A stretch of 8,498 nucleotides of DNA from Paludibacteraceae bacterium (GTDB lineage Bacteria > Bacteroidota > Bacteroidia > Bacteroidales > Paludibacteraceae). The stretch is taken from positions 1 through 8,498 of the forward strand of contig JALNVE010000136.1 in the NCBI GenBank assembly GCA_023227695.1, given 5' to 3'. Both the position numbers and the translations under genes were made by a program. This document shows, piece by piece, positions 1 to 6,134 of the stretch (positions are counted from its first letter, which is position 1; every line of letters begins with the position of its first letter). The notes beneath the pieces were generated by a model that was not told the origin of the DNA, ran no database searches, and saw only the letters and a list, made by a program, of their open reading frames with translations.

Positions 1-56
1 AGTATCTCGGTTGGCAGTACTACTTCTGCCAACGCTATTAGTTGTTTTGTTTCCAT
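1..56 (-). CDS. N-terminal fragment of a leftward gene, possibly an ISAon1-type transposase
   Basis: An ATG at 56-54 on the minus strand opens a frame that runs off the window edge without a stop. The visible residues are METKQLIALAEVVLPTEI, followed by the start of a probable Leu codon. A short helical start with a LA-x-VVLP-x-E-I pattern resembles, from memory, the N-terminal region of ISAon1-family transposases of Bacteroidota. Only 18 residues are visible, so the family call is a guess and even the coding status is uncertain. No clear Shine-Dalgarno or Bacteroidetes promoter was seen in front of it. If it is a transposase, an insertion sequence ends somewhere between here and the nrdD promoter. 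Confidence 0.35.
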   Translation of the reverse strand, partial: METKQLIALAEVVLPTEI

Positions 57-330
57 GGTATAGAAACGTTGATACTTGGTTTTTTATGATATTTCTTTCC
101 CCACTAAATTTCTACTGACCCCGATTCATCCGTTATAGGAGAATTAGCAATAAAACAAATTTTAGGTAAGATGAAATCTCACCCTCCCGATTAGAGAGCC
201 TTTCAGACAAGAAAAAAAAACATTTTTGGCTATACTTCTGAATATCAACAAGAATTATATCGTTTCATTATTTAACACATAGGCATTGTTTTAAAAATCA
301 AGAGTATAGAAGAAACTGTTTATAACTTAT
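57..330. other. Gene-free stretch upstream of the nrdDG promoter
   Basis: No convincing coding frame, RNA gene or terminator was found here. The sequence is AT-rich, with an A run near 211-219. The segment around 100-122 contains two CCCC runs (99-102 and 119-122) flanking an AAATTTCTACTGA stretch, which could belong to the end of an insertion sequence if the fragment at 1-56 is a transposase. I could not identify the second terminal repeat or a target duplication, so no element boundary is assigned. Confidence 0.3.
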
Positions 331-362
331 TTTGATAATGAAAAAAGAACCATGTATCTTTG
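331..362 (+). promoter_or_regulatory. Bacteroidetes-type promoter of the nrdDG operon
   Basis: A -33 box TTTG at 331-334 and a -7 box TATCTTTG at 355-362 are separated by exactly 20 nt. This matches the Bacteroidetes sigma-ABfr consensus (TTTG, 19-21 nt, TAnnTTTG). The predicted start of transcription, a few bases after 362, falls at about 366-369, where the 5' strand of the riboswitch P1 helix begins. The agreement of two independent signals makes this call strong, although no transcript data are available. Confidence 0.8.
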
Positions 363-365
363 AAA

Positions 366-561
366 CGGTTTGGTTTTCATATCTGCATTCTGCAGATTGA
401 AATCAAAAGGGAATGCCGTGTAAATCGGCAACAGTACCCGCTGCTGTAAGTTCCATCTTCTATCAACAAAGAAGATTTATGGAGACGACAAGCTGCCACT
501 GACTTTCTTGAAGTTGGGAAGGCGTCTTATCCGGAACGAGTCAGAAGACCTGCCAACACCA
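366..561 (+). promoter_or_regulatory. Cobalamin (B12) riboswitch aptamer in the nrdD leader
   Basis: The conserved landmarks occur in the right order. AAAAGGGAA at 405-413 is followed by GCCGTG-TAAATCGGC around 415-429, and by ACAGTACCCGCTGCTGTAA at 431-449. GCCACTG follows at 495-501, GGGAAGGC at 516-523 and AGTCAGAAGACCTGCC at 539-554. Supporting helices include a perfect 7-bp hairpin at 381-397 (ATCTGCA/TGCAGAT), an arm at 455-476 (ATCTTC/GAAGAT), and a P1-like closing helix of 367-373 (GGTTTGG) with 553-560 (CCAACACC, one bulged C). Cobalamin riboswitches usually lower expression when the ligand is bound. In front of nrdDG this implies repression of the B12-independent reductase when B12 is present. 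I cannot say from sequence alone whether control is by termination or by translation, nor which cobalamin form is preferred. Confidence 0.93.
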
Positions 562-572
562 CATACTTTCGA

Positions 573-642
573 GGCTTTCGGGAGAAAGAGCCAACAAAAG
601 AGATTTCTTAAGGCGCATTGGCCGTCAACAATCCCTCTTTGT
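573..642 (+). promoter_or_regulatory. Leader hairpins between riboswitch and nrdD (possible expression platform)
   Basis: Two hairpins follow the aptamer. The first, at 573-592, pairs GGC-TTTC with GAAA-GCC (2-nt bulge, GGGA loop). The second, longer one pairs 594-602 (ACAAAAGAG) with 635-642 (CTCTTTGT, one bulged A). It continues with ATT 603-605 against AAT 630-632 and has an inner GGC/GCC hairpin at 612-623. The sequence after it is pyrimidine-rich but lacks a clean U tract, so it is not a textbook terminator. The nrdD Shine-Dalgarno AAAGG (689-693) has no obvious anti-SD partner here. The hairpins are seen in the sequence; their regulatory role is inferred. Confidence 0.35.
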
Positions 643-701
643 TCATTTCTTCTACCGAGCTCCTCATTTCTTGAAAAAACATTTAATTAAAGGTTTTCAT
701 C

Positions 702-2807
702 ATGAGCAGTTCAGAAATTCAAATCATTAAACGAAACGGAAAAGCTGAACACTTTTCCATTGAAAAAATCAAAAATGCTATTCGGAAGGCCTTTTTGGCC
801 GCCGGCAGTTTTGCTACAGACGAAGAGTTGACTTCAATCCTTGGTCGCGTTCACATCTCAAGCTACATGAACGTAGAAGAGATTCAAAACCAAGTTGAGG
901 TCGCCCTTATGGCCGAAAAATACTACTCCGTTGCAAAACGGTATATGCTATACCGTCAGCAACACTCGGAAGACCGAGACGAACTTGACAAATTATCTTT
1001 CCTGATCGACTACTGCAATGCGGAAAATCCTGCAACAGGCAGCAAATTCGACGCCAACGCTAATGTTGAGCAGAAAAACATTGCAACACTTATCGGAGAG
1101 CTTCCTAAGAAAAACTTTATCCGACTAAACAGAAGATTACTTACCGACAGATTAAAAGAGATGTACGGAAAGGAATTTTCTGATAAATATTTGGATTTGC
1201 TCAACCACCACTTTATTTATAAAAACGATGAAACCAGTTTGGCCAACTATTGTGCCAGCATCACCATGTACCCTTGGTTATTAAACGGAACTTCATCAAT
1301 CGGAGGAAACTCGAAAGCTCCTACCAACCTGAAATCATTCTGCGGTGGTTTCGTCAACATGGTTTTTATGGTTTCAAGCATGTTGAGCGGTGCTTGTGCA
1401 ACTCCTGAATTCTTGATGTACATGAACTACTTCATTGGATTGGAATTCGGTAAAGATTATTATTTAAAGGTTGACGATGTAGTTGACCTTTCAATACGCA
1501 AGCGCACACTCGACAAGGTTATCTGCGACTACTTCGAACAGATTGTCTACTCAATAAACCAACCTACGGGAGCCAGAAACTTCCAAGCTGTATTTTGGAA
1601 CATCGCCTATTACGACAAGTTCTATTTCGAAAGTTTGTTTGGCGAATTTAGATTTCCAGACGGAAGTCAGCCTGACTGGAACGCTCTTAGCTGGTTACAG
1701 AAAAGATTCATGAAGTGGTTCAACAAAGAACGAACAAAGACCGTTCTGACTTTCCCTGTCGAAACCATGGCCCTACTCTCTGAAAACGGAGATGTAAAAG
1801 ATAAAGAGTACGGAGACTTCACAGCAGAGATGTATGCTGAAGGGCACTCCTTCTTCACCTATATGAGCGACAACGCTGACTCTCTTTCAAGCTGCTGCCG
1901 TCTAAGAAACAAAATTCAGGACAACGGATTCAGCTACACCTTAGGTGCAGGTGGTGTCTCTACGGGCTCAAAAAGCGTATTAACCATCAACCTCAACCGC
2001 TGTATCCAATTCGCAAACAAGAGAGGCATGCATTACCTCACATTCCTCGAAGAGGTTGTAGACCTTGTACACAAGGTACAGTTGGGTTATAACGAAAACT
2101 TAAAGATGCTCCAGGAGAAAGGCATGTTGCCTTTGTTTGATGCCGGTTACATCAACCTAAACCGTCAATACCTGACCATCGGTGTCAACGGATTGGTTGA
2201 AGCTGCTGAGTTCCTTGGCATCAAGATCAATGACAATTCCAAATATGCAGCCTTTGTCCAAGAGGTTCTTGGATTGATCGAAACATACAACAAAAAGTAC
2301 AGAGACAAAAACATACTCTTCAACTGCGAAATGATCCCAGCAGAGAATGTAGGAGTAAAACATGCTAAATGGGATAGAGAGGACGGCTACATCGTAACTC
2401 GTGATTGCTACAACAGCTACTTCTATGCAGTAGAAGACAACTGTCTGAACATTCTCGACAAGATCCGTATGCACGGCGAGAAATACATCAAACATTTAAC
2501 CGGAGGTTCAGCTCTACACCTCAACCTAGAAGAGCATCTAAACCAACCACAATATAGACAGATCCTAAAAGTTGCAGCCAAAGAGGGCTGCAACTACTTC
2601 ACATTCAACATTCCGAACACCATCTGTAACGAGTGTGGACACATCGACAAAAGACACCTCAAAGAGTGTCCTAACTGCCACAGCAAGAATGTTGACTATC
2701 TGACCCGTATCATCGGTTACATGAAACGCATCAGTAACTTCTCTGCTGCTCGTCAGAACGAGGCCGCACAACGTTATTATGAAAATGCTACGGTAAAAGA
2801 AGATTAA
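702..2807 (+). CDS. nrdD: Anaerobic (class III) ribonucleoside-triphosphate reductase, large glycyl-radical subunit
   Basis: This 701-residue cytoplasmic enzyme reduces ribonucleoside triphosphates to dNTPs under anaerobic conditions, using a glycyl radical installed by NrdG. Residues about 6-93 form an ATP-cone (IIKRNGKAEHFS near the start), the allosteric domain that switches activity by ATP/dATP. C184 (NYCASITMY) lies where E. coli NrdD has its second active-site cysteine. The pair C398-C399 (SSCCRLR) is at the finger-loop thiyl-radical cysteine. C642, C645, C656 and C659 form the zinc site, and G672 in RIIGYM is the predicted radical glycine. Length is close to the E. coli protein (about 710). 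The start is supported by AAAGG at 689-693, 8 nt upstream, and by the ATP-cone beginning immediately. The gene is complete, lies downstream of a cobalamin riboswitch, and is followed after 2 nt by nrdG. The reductant (formate or a thiol system) is not decided here. Confidence 0.97.
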   Translation: MSSSEIQIIKRNGKAEHFSIEKIKNAIRKAFLAAGSFATDEELTSILGRVHISSYMNVEEIQNQVEVALMAEKYYSVAKRYMLYRQQHSEDRDELDKLSFLIDYCNAENPATGSKFDANANVEQKNIATLIGELPKKNFIRLNRRLLTDRLKEMYGKEFSDKYLDLLNHHFIYKNDETSLANYCASITMYPWLLNGTSSIGGNSKAPTNLKSFCGGFVNMVFMVSSMLSGACATPEFLMYMNYFIGLEFGKDYYLKVDDVVDLSIRKRTLDKVICDYFEQIVYSINQPTGARNFQAVFWNIAYYDKFYFESLFGEFRFPDGSQPDWNALSWLQKRFMKWFNKERTKTVLTFPVETMALLSENGDVKDKEYGDFTAEMYAEGHSFFTYMSDNADSLSSCCRLRNKIQDNGFSYTLGAGGVSTGSKSVLTINLNRCIQFANKRGMHYLTFLEEVVDLVHKVQLGYNENLKMLQEKGMLPLFDAGYINLNRQYLTIGVNGLVEAAEFLGIKINDNSKYAAFVQEVLGLIETYNKKYRDKNILFNCEMIPAENVGVKHAKWDREDGYIVTRDCYNSYFYAVEDNCLNILDKIRMHGEKYIKHLTGGSALHLNLEEHLNQPQYRQILKVAAKEGCNYFTFNIPNTICNECGHIDKRHLKECPNCHSKNVDYLTRIIGYMKRISNFSAARQNEAAQRYYENATVKED

Positions 2808-2809
2808 AA

Positions 2810-3283
2810 ATGCTGAAATACACAGATTATAGCATCGTTTTCAGTGAGATTCCTGACGAGGTGACCCTTGCCATCAACCTGTCCAACTGTCCAAACAAAT
2901 GCAAGGGCTGTCACAGCCCTTGGTTAATGGACGATATCGGTGAAGAGTTGACCAACTCGGCATTATCCAATCTCATTCAGAGATATGAAGATGAAATAAC
3001 CTGCATCTGTTTCATGGGTGGAGACATTGACCCCAAAAGAGTCAACGAATTGGGCCAATACATACAAGACAACTGGGCTCAGATTAACGTAGGTTGGTAT
3101 TCAGGAAAGTCGGAAAGTCCTGATTGTATCTCAGTTAAAAACTTTCAATACATCAAGTTAGGCGAGTATAAAGAAAATCTAGGCGGATTAAGTTCACCAA
3201 GGACCAATCAACGTCTGTACAAATGTTTTCCTAACGGTGAAAAGGTCGACATAACCTTTAAGTTTCAGAAGAAACAACTGTAA
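2810..3283 (+). CDS. nrdG: Anaerobic ribonucleotide reductase activating protein (radical SAM)
   Basis: This 157-residue activase uses a [4Fe-4S] cluster and S-adenosylmethionine to generate the glycyl radical on NrdD. The cluster motif CxxxCxxC is present as C27-P-N-K-C31-K-G-C34, followed by the HSPW segment. A GGD at residues 70-72 (FMGGDID) matches the GGE/GGD SAM-binding motif of the family. Length is typical of NrdG (about 150-160 residues). Its ATG begins 2 nt after the nrdD stop, so the two are co-transcribed and probably translationally coupled, and both fall under the upstream B12 riboswitch. No truncation or unusual residue was noticed. Confidence 0.95.
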   Translation: MLKYTDYSIVFSEIPDEVTLAINLSNCPNKCKGCHSPWLMDDIGEELTNSALSNLIQRYEDEITCICFMGGDIDPKRVNELGQYIQDNWAQINVGWYSGKSESPDCISVKNFQYIKLGEYKENLGGLSSPRTNQRLYKCFPNGEKVDITFKFQKKQL

Positions 3284-3301
3284 GATTCTTTCCTTCTGAA
3301 A
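3263..3301 (+). other. Stem-loop spanning the nrdG stop codon
   Basis: TTTCAGAAG at 3263-3271 is perfectly complementary to CTTCTGAAA at 3293-3301. The stem can extend by AAA/TTT across a bulged C. The nrdG stop (3281-3283) sits in the loop. On the + strand it is followed by A residues rather than a U tract, so it is not a standard intrinsic terminator. It might stabilise the 3' end of the transcript, or be chance in AT-rich DNA. Confidence 0.3.
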
Positions 3302-3369
3302 AAACAGGCTTCGACTTCTAACGTGGCTTTTTCTTGCCAAAACGACACAAAACCACAGCTTTCACCTAT

Positions 3370-3421
3370 GGCTACGAAAGGGAGAATACAGCTACATTCT
3401 GTAGCCACGCGCAAGCGTAGC
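3370..3421. repeat. Cluster of competing inverted repeats between convergent nrdG and histidine kinase genes
   Basis: The pentamer GCTAC or its complement GTAGC occurs four times. GCTACG at 3371-3376 can pair with CGTAGC at 3416-3421 (6 bp). GGCTAC 3370-3375 can instead pair with GTAGCC 3401-3406. GCTAC 3391-3395 can pair with GTAGC 3401-3405 in a 5-nt-loop hairpin. ACGC-GCAA-GCGT at 3407-3418 makes a GNRA-type tetraloop hairpin. These structures exclude one another in part. No U tract follows on either strand. This is the only notable content of the convergent gap. Confidence 0.4.
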
Positions 3422-3466
3422 ATTGTCAATTCGAAACGTTATGTCTGTAGTTTACATGAATGTTTT

Positions 3467-4918
3467 CTACTTTTTTGACAAAGAAAAAATAAATTCCAAT
3501 CCACCCATTTCGCGGTTACTGGCATAAATGACACCTCCATGGAACGAGACGGCATTTTTAACGATAGAGAGGCCAAGACCTGTTCCTCCTAGTTTGCGCG
3601 AACGACCTTTATCAATACGATAAAAACGCTCAAATATATGATCAAGATGTCTCTCATCCACGCCTATTCCATTATCAGCAAAAGAGAAACAATAAAAGTC
3701 ATCTATCTCTTGTTCAAGAGTAATAAAGATATCTCGTCCTCCAGAATAGGCCAGCGCATTATCGGTCAGATTGCGAAAGATGGAATTCAACAAAGAAGGA
3801 TTACCCATAATCTCCAAAGGCTCTGAAACATTGGTCGAGATTCGCATACGATCATCTTCTGGCAAGAGTTTCACCTCATTCATGATTTCAAAAATCAGAA
3901 GATCAAGGCGAACCGGCTCTTTACTGATCATCATGCTGGCCTCATCCATTCGCGTAAGCGTAGATATATCAGACAGGAGACTACACAACCGTTCAGTCTG
4001 AGAAAAGCTTTTTTCCAAGAAGCTTCGTTTCAAATCAGGATCCATATCAGGATTAGACAAGATGGTCTCCAAATATCCTCTAATAGCACTGACCGGTGTT
4101 TTCAACTCATGATTAATGTTATTCGTCAGCTGTTTCTTTATTCTTATCTTCTCACTCTCTTCATGCAAAGCAAACTCATGTTCCATTTCAGAATCGGCCA
4201 TAGCCTCTTGCATCTTTTTATATAGACTAACAAGATGATTAGAGATATCGCCCAACTCATCTTTCGGGAAAGGAGGAAAATTATTGATGGATTTACCAGA
4301 ATTCAGTAACTCAGCAAACTCACGCAAACTAGAAATATTATCGCCCAAATGCCTAGTCACCACGTAACCAGATAGGAAAAGAAGAATGGAGATGACAAGC
4401 ACAAACCATACGAAATCACTGTCGGCCTGTAGTACATGCAGCAACGTCATGTTGTAAGGCAATGCTGAGCGTACTACCATATTATTCTCGCAAGTGGCAG
4501 AATAGAAATAATCACGTCCATCAATCTTAGATTCTCGTCTTACGGTATATGCTTTCCCATTACGTATTGCACCCACGACCTCTTCTCTTTGAAGATGATT
4601 CGGAATTGGACCCAATCTACCCTTCTCTTGCGAATCAAAATGAACATAGCCATCTGTAGAGATCAGCGTAACCCGGAGATCAACAAACATATCCCGATGA
4701 TTTTCAAAGTAGGATTTGGCATCAATACCATACTGAAGGGCATCCAACATCTGCACATTAAAGAGTTGTAAAGAGGAATTCAGTTGTTCCTCCTTGAATT
4801 TTTTTTCCCTTTGATACTGAAACAAAAGAAAACAAAAAACCAACGACAAAGAAAACAGCACCAACAGCAGGAACAATCTTCTCTGATAGGTTGTCTTACT
4901 CTTCAAAGCCATATCCAT
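3467..4918 (-). CDS. Membrane sensor histidine kinase, PhoR-like architecture
   Basis: This 483-residue inner-membrane kinase phosphorylates the response regulator encoded just upstream. It has a transmembrane helix at about 14-33 and a periplasmic sensor region at about 34-168. The sensor region contains RVTLISTDGYVHFDS, a PAS/Cache-like pattern also seen in PhoR-type sensors. A second helix spans about 169-187, with a HAMP-like linker following (DELGD near 220-224). The HisKA H-box has H270 in NHELKTP. The ATPase domain carries N387 (N-box NLTDNA), DNGIG 415-419 (G1), FERF 429-432 and GGTGLGL 444-450 (G2). All catalytic motifs are intact. The ATG at 4918 overlaps the regulator gene by 23 nt; a second ATG two codons later (4912) is an equally possible start. 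PhoR-like describes the domain layout; the stimulus (phosphate or other) is not shown by the sequence. Confidence 0.93.
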   Translation of the reverse strand: MDMALKSKTTYQRRLFLLLVLFSLSLVFCFLLFQYQREKKFKEEQLNSSLQLFNVQMLDALQYGIDAKSYFENHRDMFVDLRVTLISTDGYVHFDSQEKGRLGPIPNHLQREEVVGAIRNGKAYTVRRESKIDGRDYFYSATCENNMVVRSALPYNMTLLHVLQADSDFVWFVLVISILLFLSGYVVTRHLGDNISSLREFAELLNSGKSINNFPPFPKDELGDISNHLVSLYKKMQEAMADSEMEHEFALHEESEKIRIKKQLTNNINHELKTPVSAIRGYLETILSNPDMDPDLKRSFLEKSFSQTERLCSLLSDISTLTRMDEASMMISKEPVRLDLLIFEIMNEVKLLPEDDRMRISTNVSEPLEIMGNPSLLNSIFRNLTDNALAYSGGRDIFITLEQEIDDFYCFSFADNGIGVDERHLDHIFERFYRIDKGRSRKLGGTGLGLSIVKNAVSFHGGVIYASNREMGGLEFIFSLSKK

Positions 4919-5585
4919 ACCCCATTTTTGTTATAATATGAGAACCATAACGGCCTATTTTTTTACGCAGACGTGTTATATTCACATCTATCGTACGGTC
5001 AAGAACCACCACCTCATCACTCCATACGTGATCTAAAATATGGGTACGAGAAAGAATAACGCCCTTATTTGAAAGAAGCAAGACTAATATTTCGAACTCC
5101 TTTTTGGTAAGCTGTACATCCTCCCCATCAAGCGTAACTCTTTTTTTATTTATATCCACCTGTAAAGTTTCATAACTAAGCAAAGAAGAACTCTTAACAG
5201 AATCCTCTTTTTGACGCACAGCGCGACGCAATACGGTCTGTACACGAGCCACCACCTCACGTACAGAGAATGGTTTCTGAATATAATCATCAGCACCAAG
5301 ATTCAATCCTAAGATGGTATCGTCTTCAGTATTCTTGGCTGTACAGAAAATTATAGGAATAATGGCAGTTTCAGGTTTTGATTTCAACTGATGTGCAAAT
5401 GTAAATCCGCTCATCTCTCCCATCATAACATCAAGAATAATGAGAGAATAAACATTCAAATCCATGGTTTGACATTGTTCTGCACTATAAGCCACATCGA
5501 CTGCAAAGCCTTCCTTTTCCAAATTGAACTTTAAGATTTCGCACAACGACTCTTCATCGTCTACTACCAAAATTTTTTGTGCCAT
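4896..5585 (-). CDS. OmpR/PhoB-family DNA-binding response regulator
   Basis: This 229-residue cytoplasmic transcription factor has a receiver domain at residues 1-120. It carries the acidic pocket D9-D10, phosphoacceptor D52 (LIILDVMMG), T82 and K104 (KPF). It is joined to a C-terminal winged-helix domain at about 130-229, including LTKKEFEIL, the recognition-helix region DRTIDVNITRLRKKIG, and the GYGYGF end typical of the family. It is the first gene of a two-gene operon with the histidine kinase, whose start lies inside its last codons (23-nt overlap). A candidate promoter lies 20-50 nt upstream. No strong Shine-Dalgarno precedes the ATG, as is common in Bacteroidota. Target genes are unknown; the adjacent surface-protein pair and nrdDG are possible but unsupported. 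Confidence 0.94.
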   Translation of the reverse strand: MAQKILVVDDEESLCEILKFNLEKEGFAVDVAYSAEQCQTMDLNVYSLIILDVMMGEMSGFTFAHQLKSKPETAIIPIIFCTAKNTEDDTILGLNLGADDYIQKPFSVREVVARVQTVLRRAVRQKEDSVKSSSLLSYETLQVDINKKRVTLDGEDVQLTKKEFEILVLLLSNKGVILSRTHILDHVWSDEVVVLDRTIDVNITRLRKKIGRYGSHIITKMGYGYGFEE

Positions 5586-5605
5586 AAAATTTTCATTAAG
5601 TTACT

Positions 5606-5637
5606 CAAAGATAAGAAACATAAGCAATGAAAAAAAA
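5606..5637 (-). promoter_or_regulatory. Candidate promoter of the response regulator-kinase operon
   Basis: Read on the minus strand, TATCTTTG at 5613-5606 is a perfect Bacteroidetes -7 box (TAnnTTTG), identical to the one before nrdD. Twenty nucleotides further upstream, at 5637-5634, lies TTTT within a T run, a 3-of-4 match to the -33 TTTG box. The predicted start near 5600 leaves a leader of about 15 nt before the ATG at 5585. Confidence 0.6.
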
Positions 5638-5673
5638 CGGGGCTTGAGAAATTTCACGGAAATGTAACATCAC

Positions 5674-5708
5674 AAAAAACGCCCTGATCACAAAGAAACA
5701 GAGCGTTT
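5674..5708 (-). terminator. Intrinsic terminator of the surface-protein operon
   Basis: On the minus strand AAACGCTCTG (5708-5699) pairs with CAGGGCGTTT (5686-5677) around a 12-nt loop. This is a 10-bp stem with one U-G wobble, followed at once by a run of six T (5679-5674) that overlaps the stem end. On the plus strand the wobble becomes a C/A mismatch and there is no long U tract after the stem, so it should act mainly on leftward transcripts. It lies about 20 nt after the stop of the small Cys-rich gene and before the regulator promoter, separating the two leftward operons. Confidence 0.82.
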
Positions 5709-5728
5709 AATTATAGCGTCATTAAACT

Positions 5729-6133
5729 TTACAGTCTTGCTTTTCTCTTTCGGTAAAAGATAAAACCTGCATACCCAAGCATGAAAATGATGGATGGGAC
5801 AACGGCATCACCGAGAGGGACTGGATCTGATATGGAGTAACCCACGTCACCTCCAATTGGTTCATTTCCTGTTGCATCAACATAATAATTACCGAATTCA
5901 AAACTAAACATCACATACGGTCCAGTTCCATCATGAATAAAACATTTTATATATTGGGTTTGTGATTGGGGATTCGCAATACAGGTCACATAATCAATTC
6001 CATCACAAACAACTTCAATTCCACAATGTGCACCCGTTTCCTCACAATGAGTTCCATCATCACAAAGTTCATACGCAAAGAGAATGTGTGGTGAAAGAAA
6101 AAAAAACAATATGATAAAAAAGTTGTATTTCAT
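5729..6133 (-). CDS. Small exported six-cysteine protein with C-terminal PLGD / membrane / basic tail
   Basis: I do not recognise a named family. With the ATG at 6133 the product is 134 residues. The N-terminus (MKYNFFIILFFFLSPHILFA) is a clear signal peptide, probably cleaved after A20. The mature part has six cysteines (C24, C30, C37, C43, C51, C64), enough for three disulfides, all in its first half. The end is tripartite: PLGD at 106-109, a hydrophobic segment at about 111-127, then RKRKAR. This layout resembles sorting or anchoring tails found on Bacteroidota envelope proteins. The role is inferred. An in-frame ATG nine codons earlier (6160) would overlap the upstream gene by 26 nt and put polar residues before the signal peptide. 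The start at 6133, one base after the preceding TAA (TAAaATG), is preferred and suggests translational coupling. Function is probably at the cell envelope, linked to the large surface protein. Confidence 0.8.
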   Translation of the reverse strand: MKYNFFIILFFFLSPHILFAYELCDDGTHCEETGAHCGIEVVCDGIDYVTCIANPQSQTQYIKCFIHDGTGPYVMFSFEFGNYYVDATGNEPIGGDVGYSISDPVPLGDAVVPSIIFMLGYAGFIFYRKRKARL

Positions 6134-6134
6134 T

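Noticed and set aside
508..690. 60-residue open frame in the nrdD leader
   Set aside because: It lies over the 3' half of the cobalamin riboswitch and the leader hairpins, starts at a non-ATG codon, and has no recognisable protein character.
2157..2495. 112-residue frame on the minus strand inside nrdD
   Set aside because: It is antisense to a well-conserved glycyl-radical enzyme and has no start signals of its own; it is a shadow of nrdD codon structure.
3296..3346. Possible nrdG terminator around the T-rich GGCTTTTTCTTGCC
   Set aside because: The only stem is 4 bp (TGGC/GCCA) with the T run inside the loop, not after it, so it does not qualify as an intrinsic terminator.
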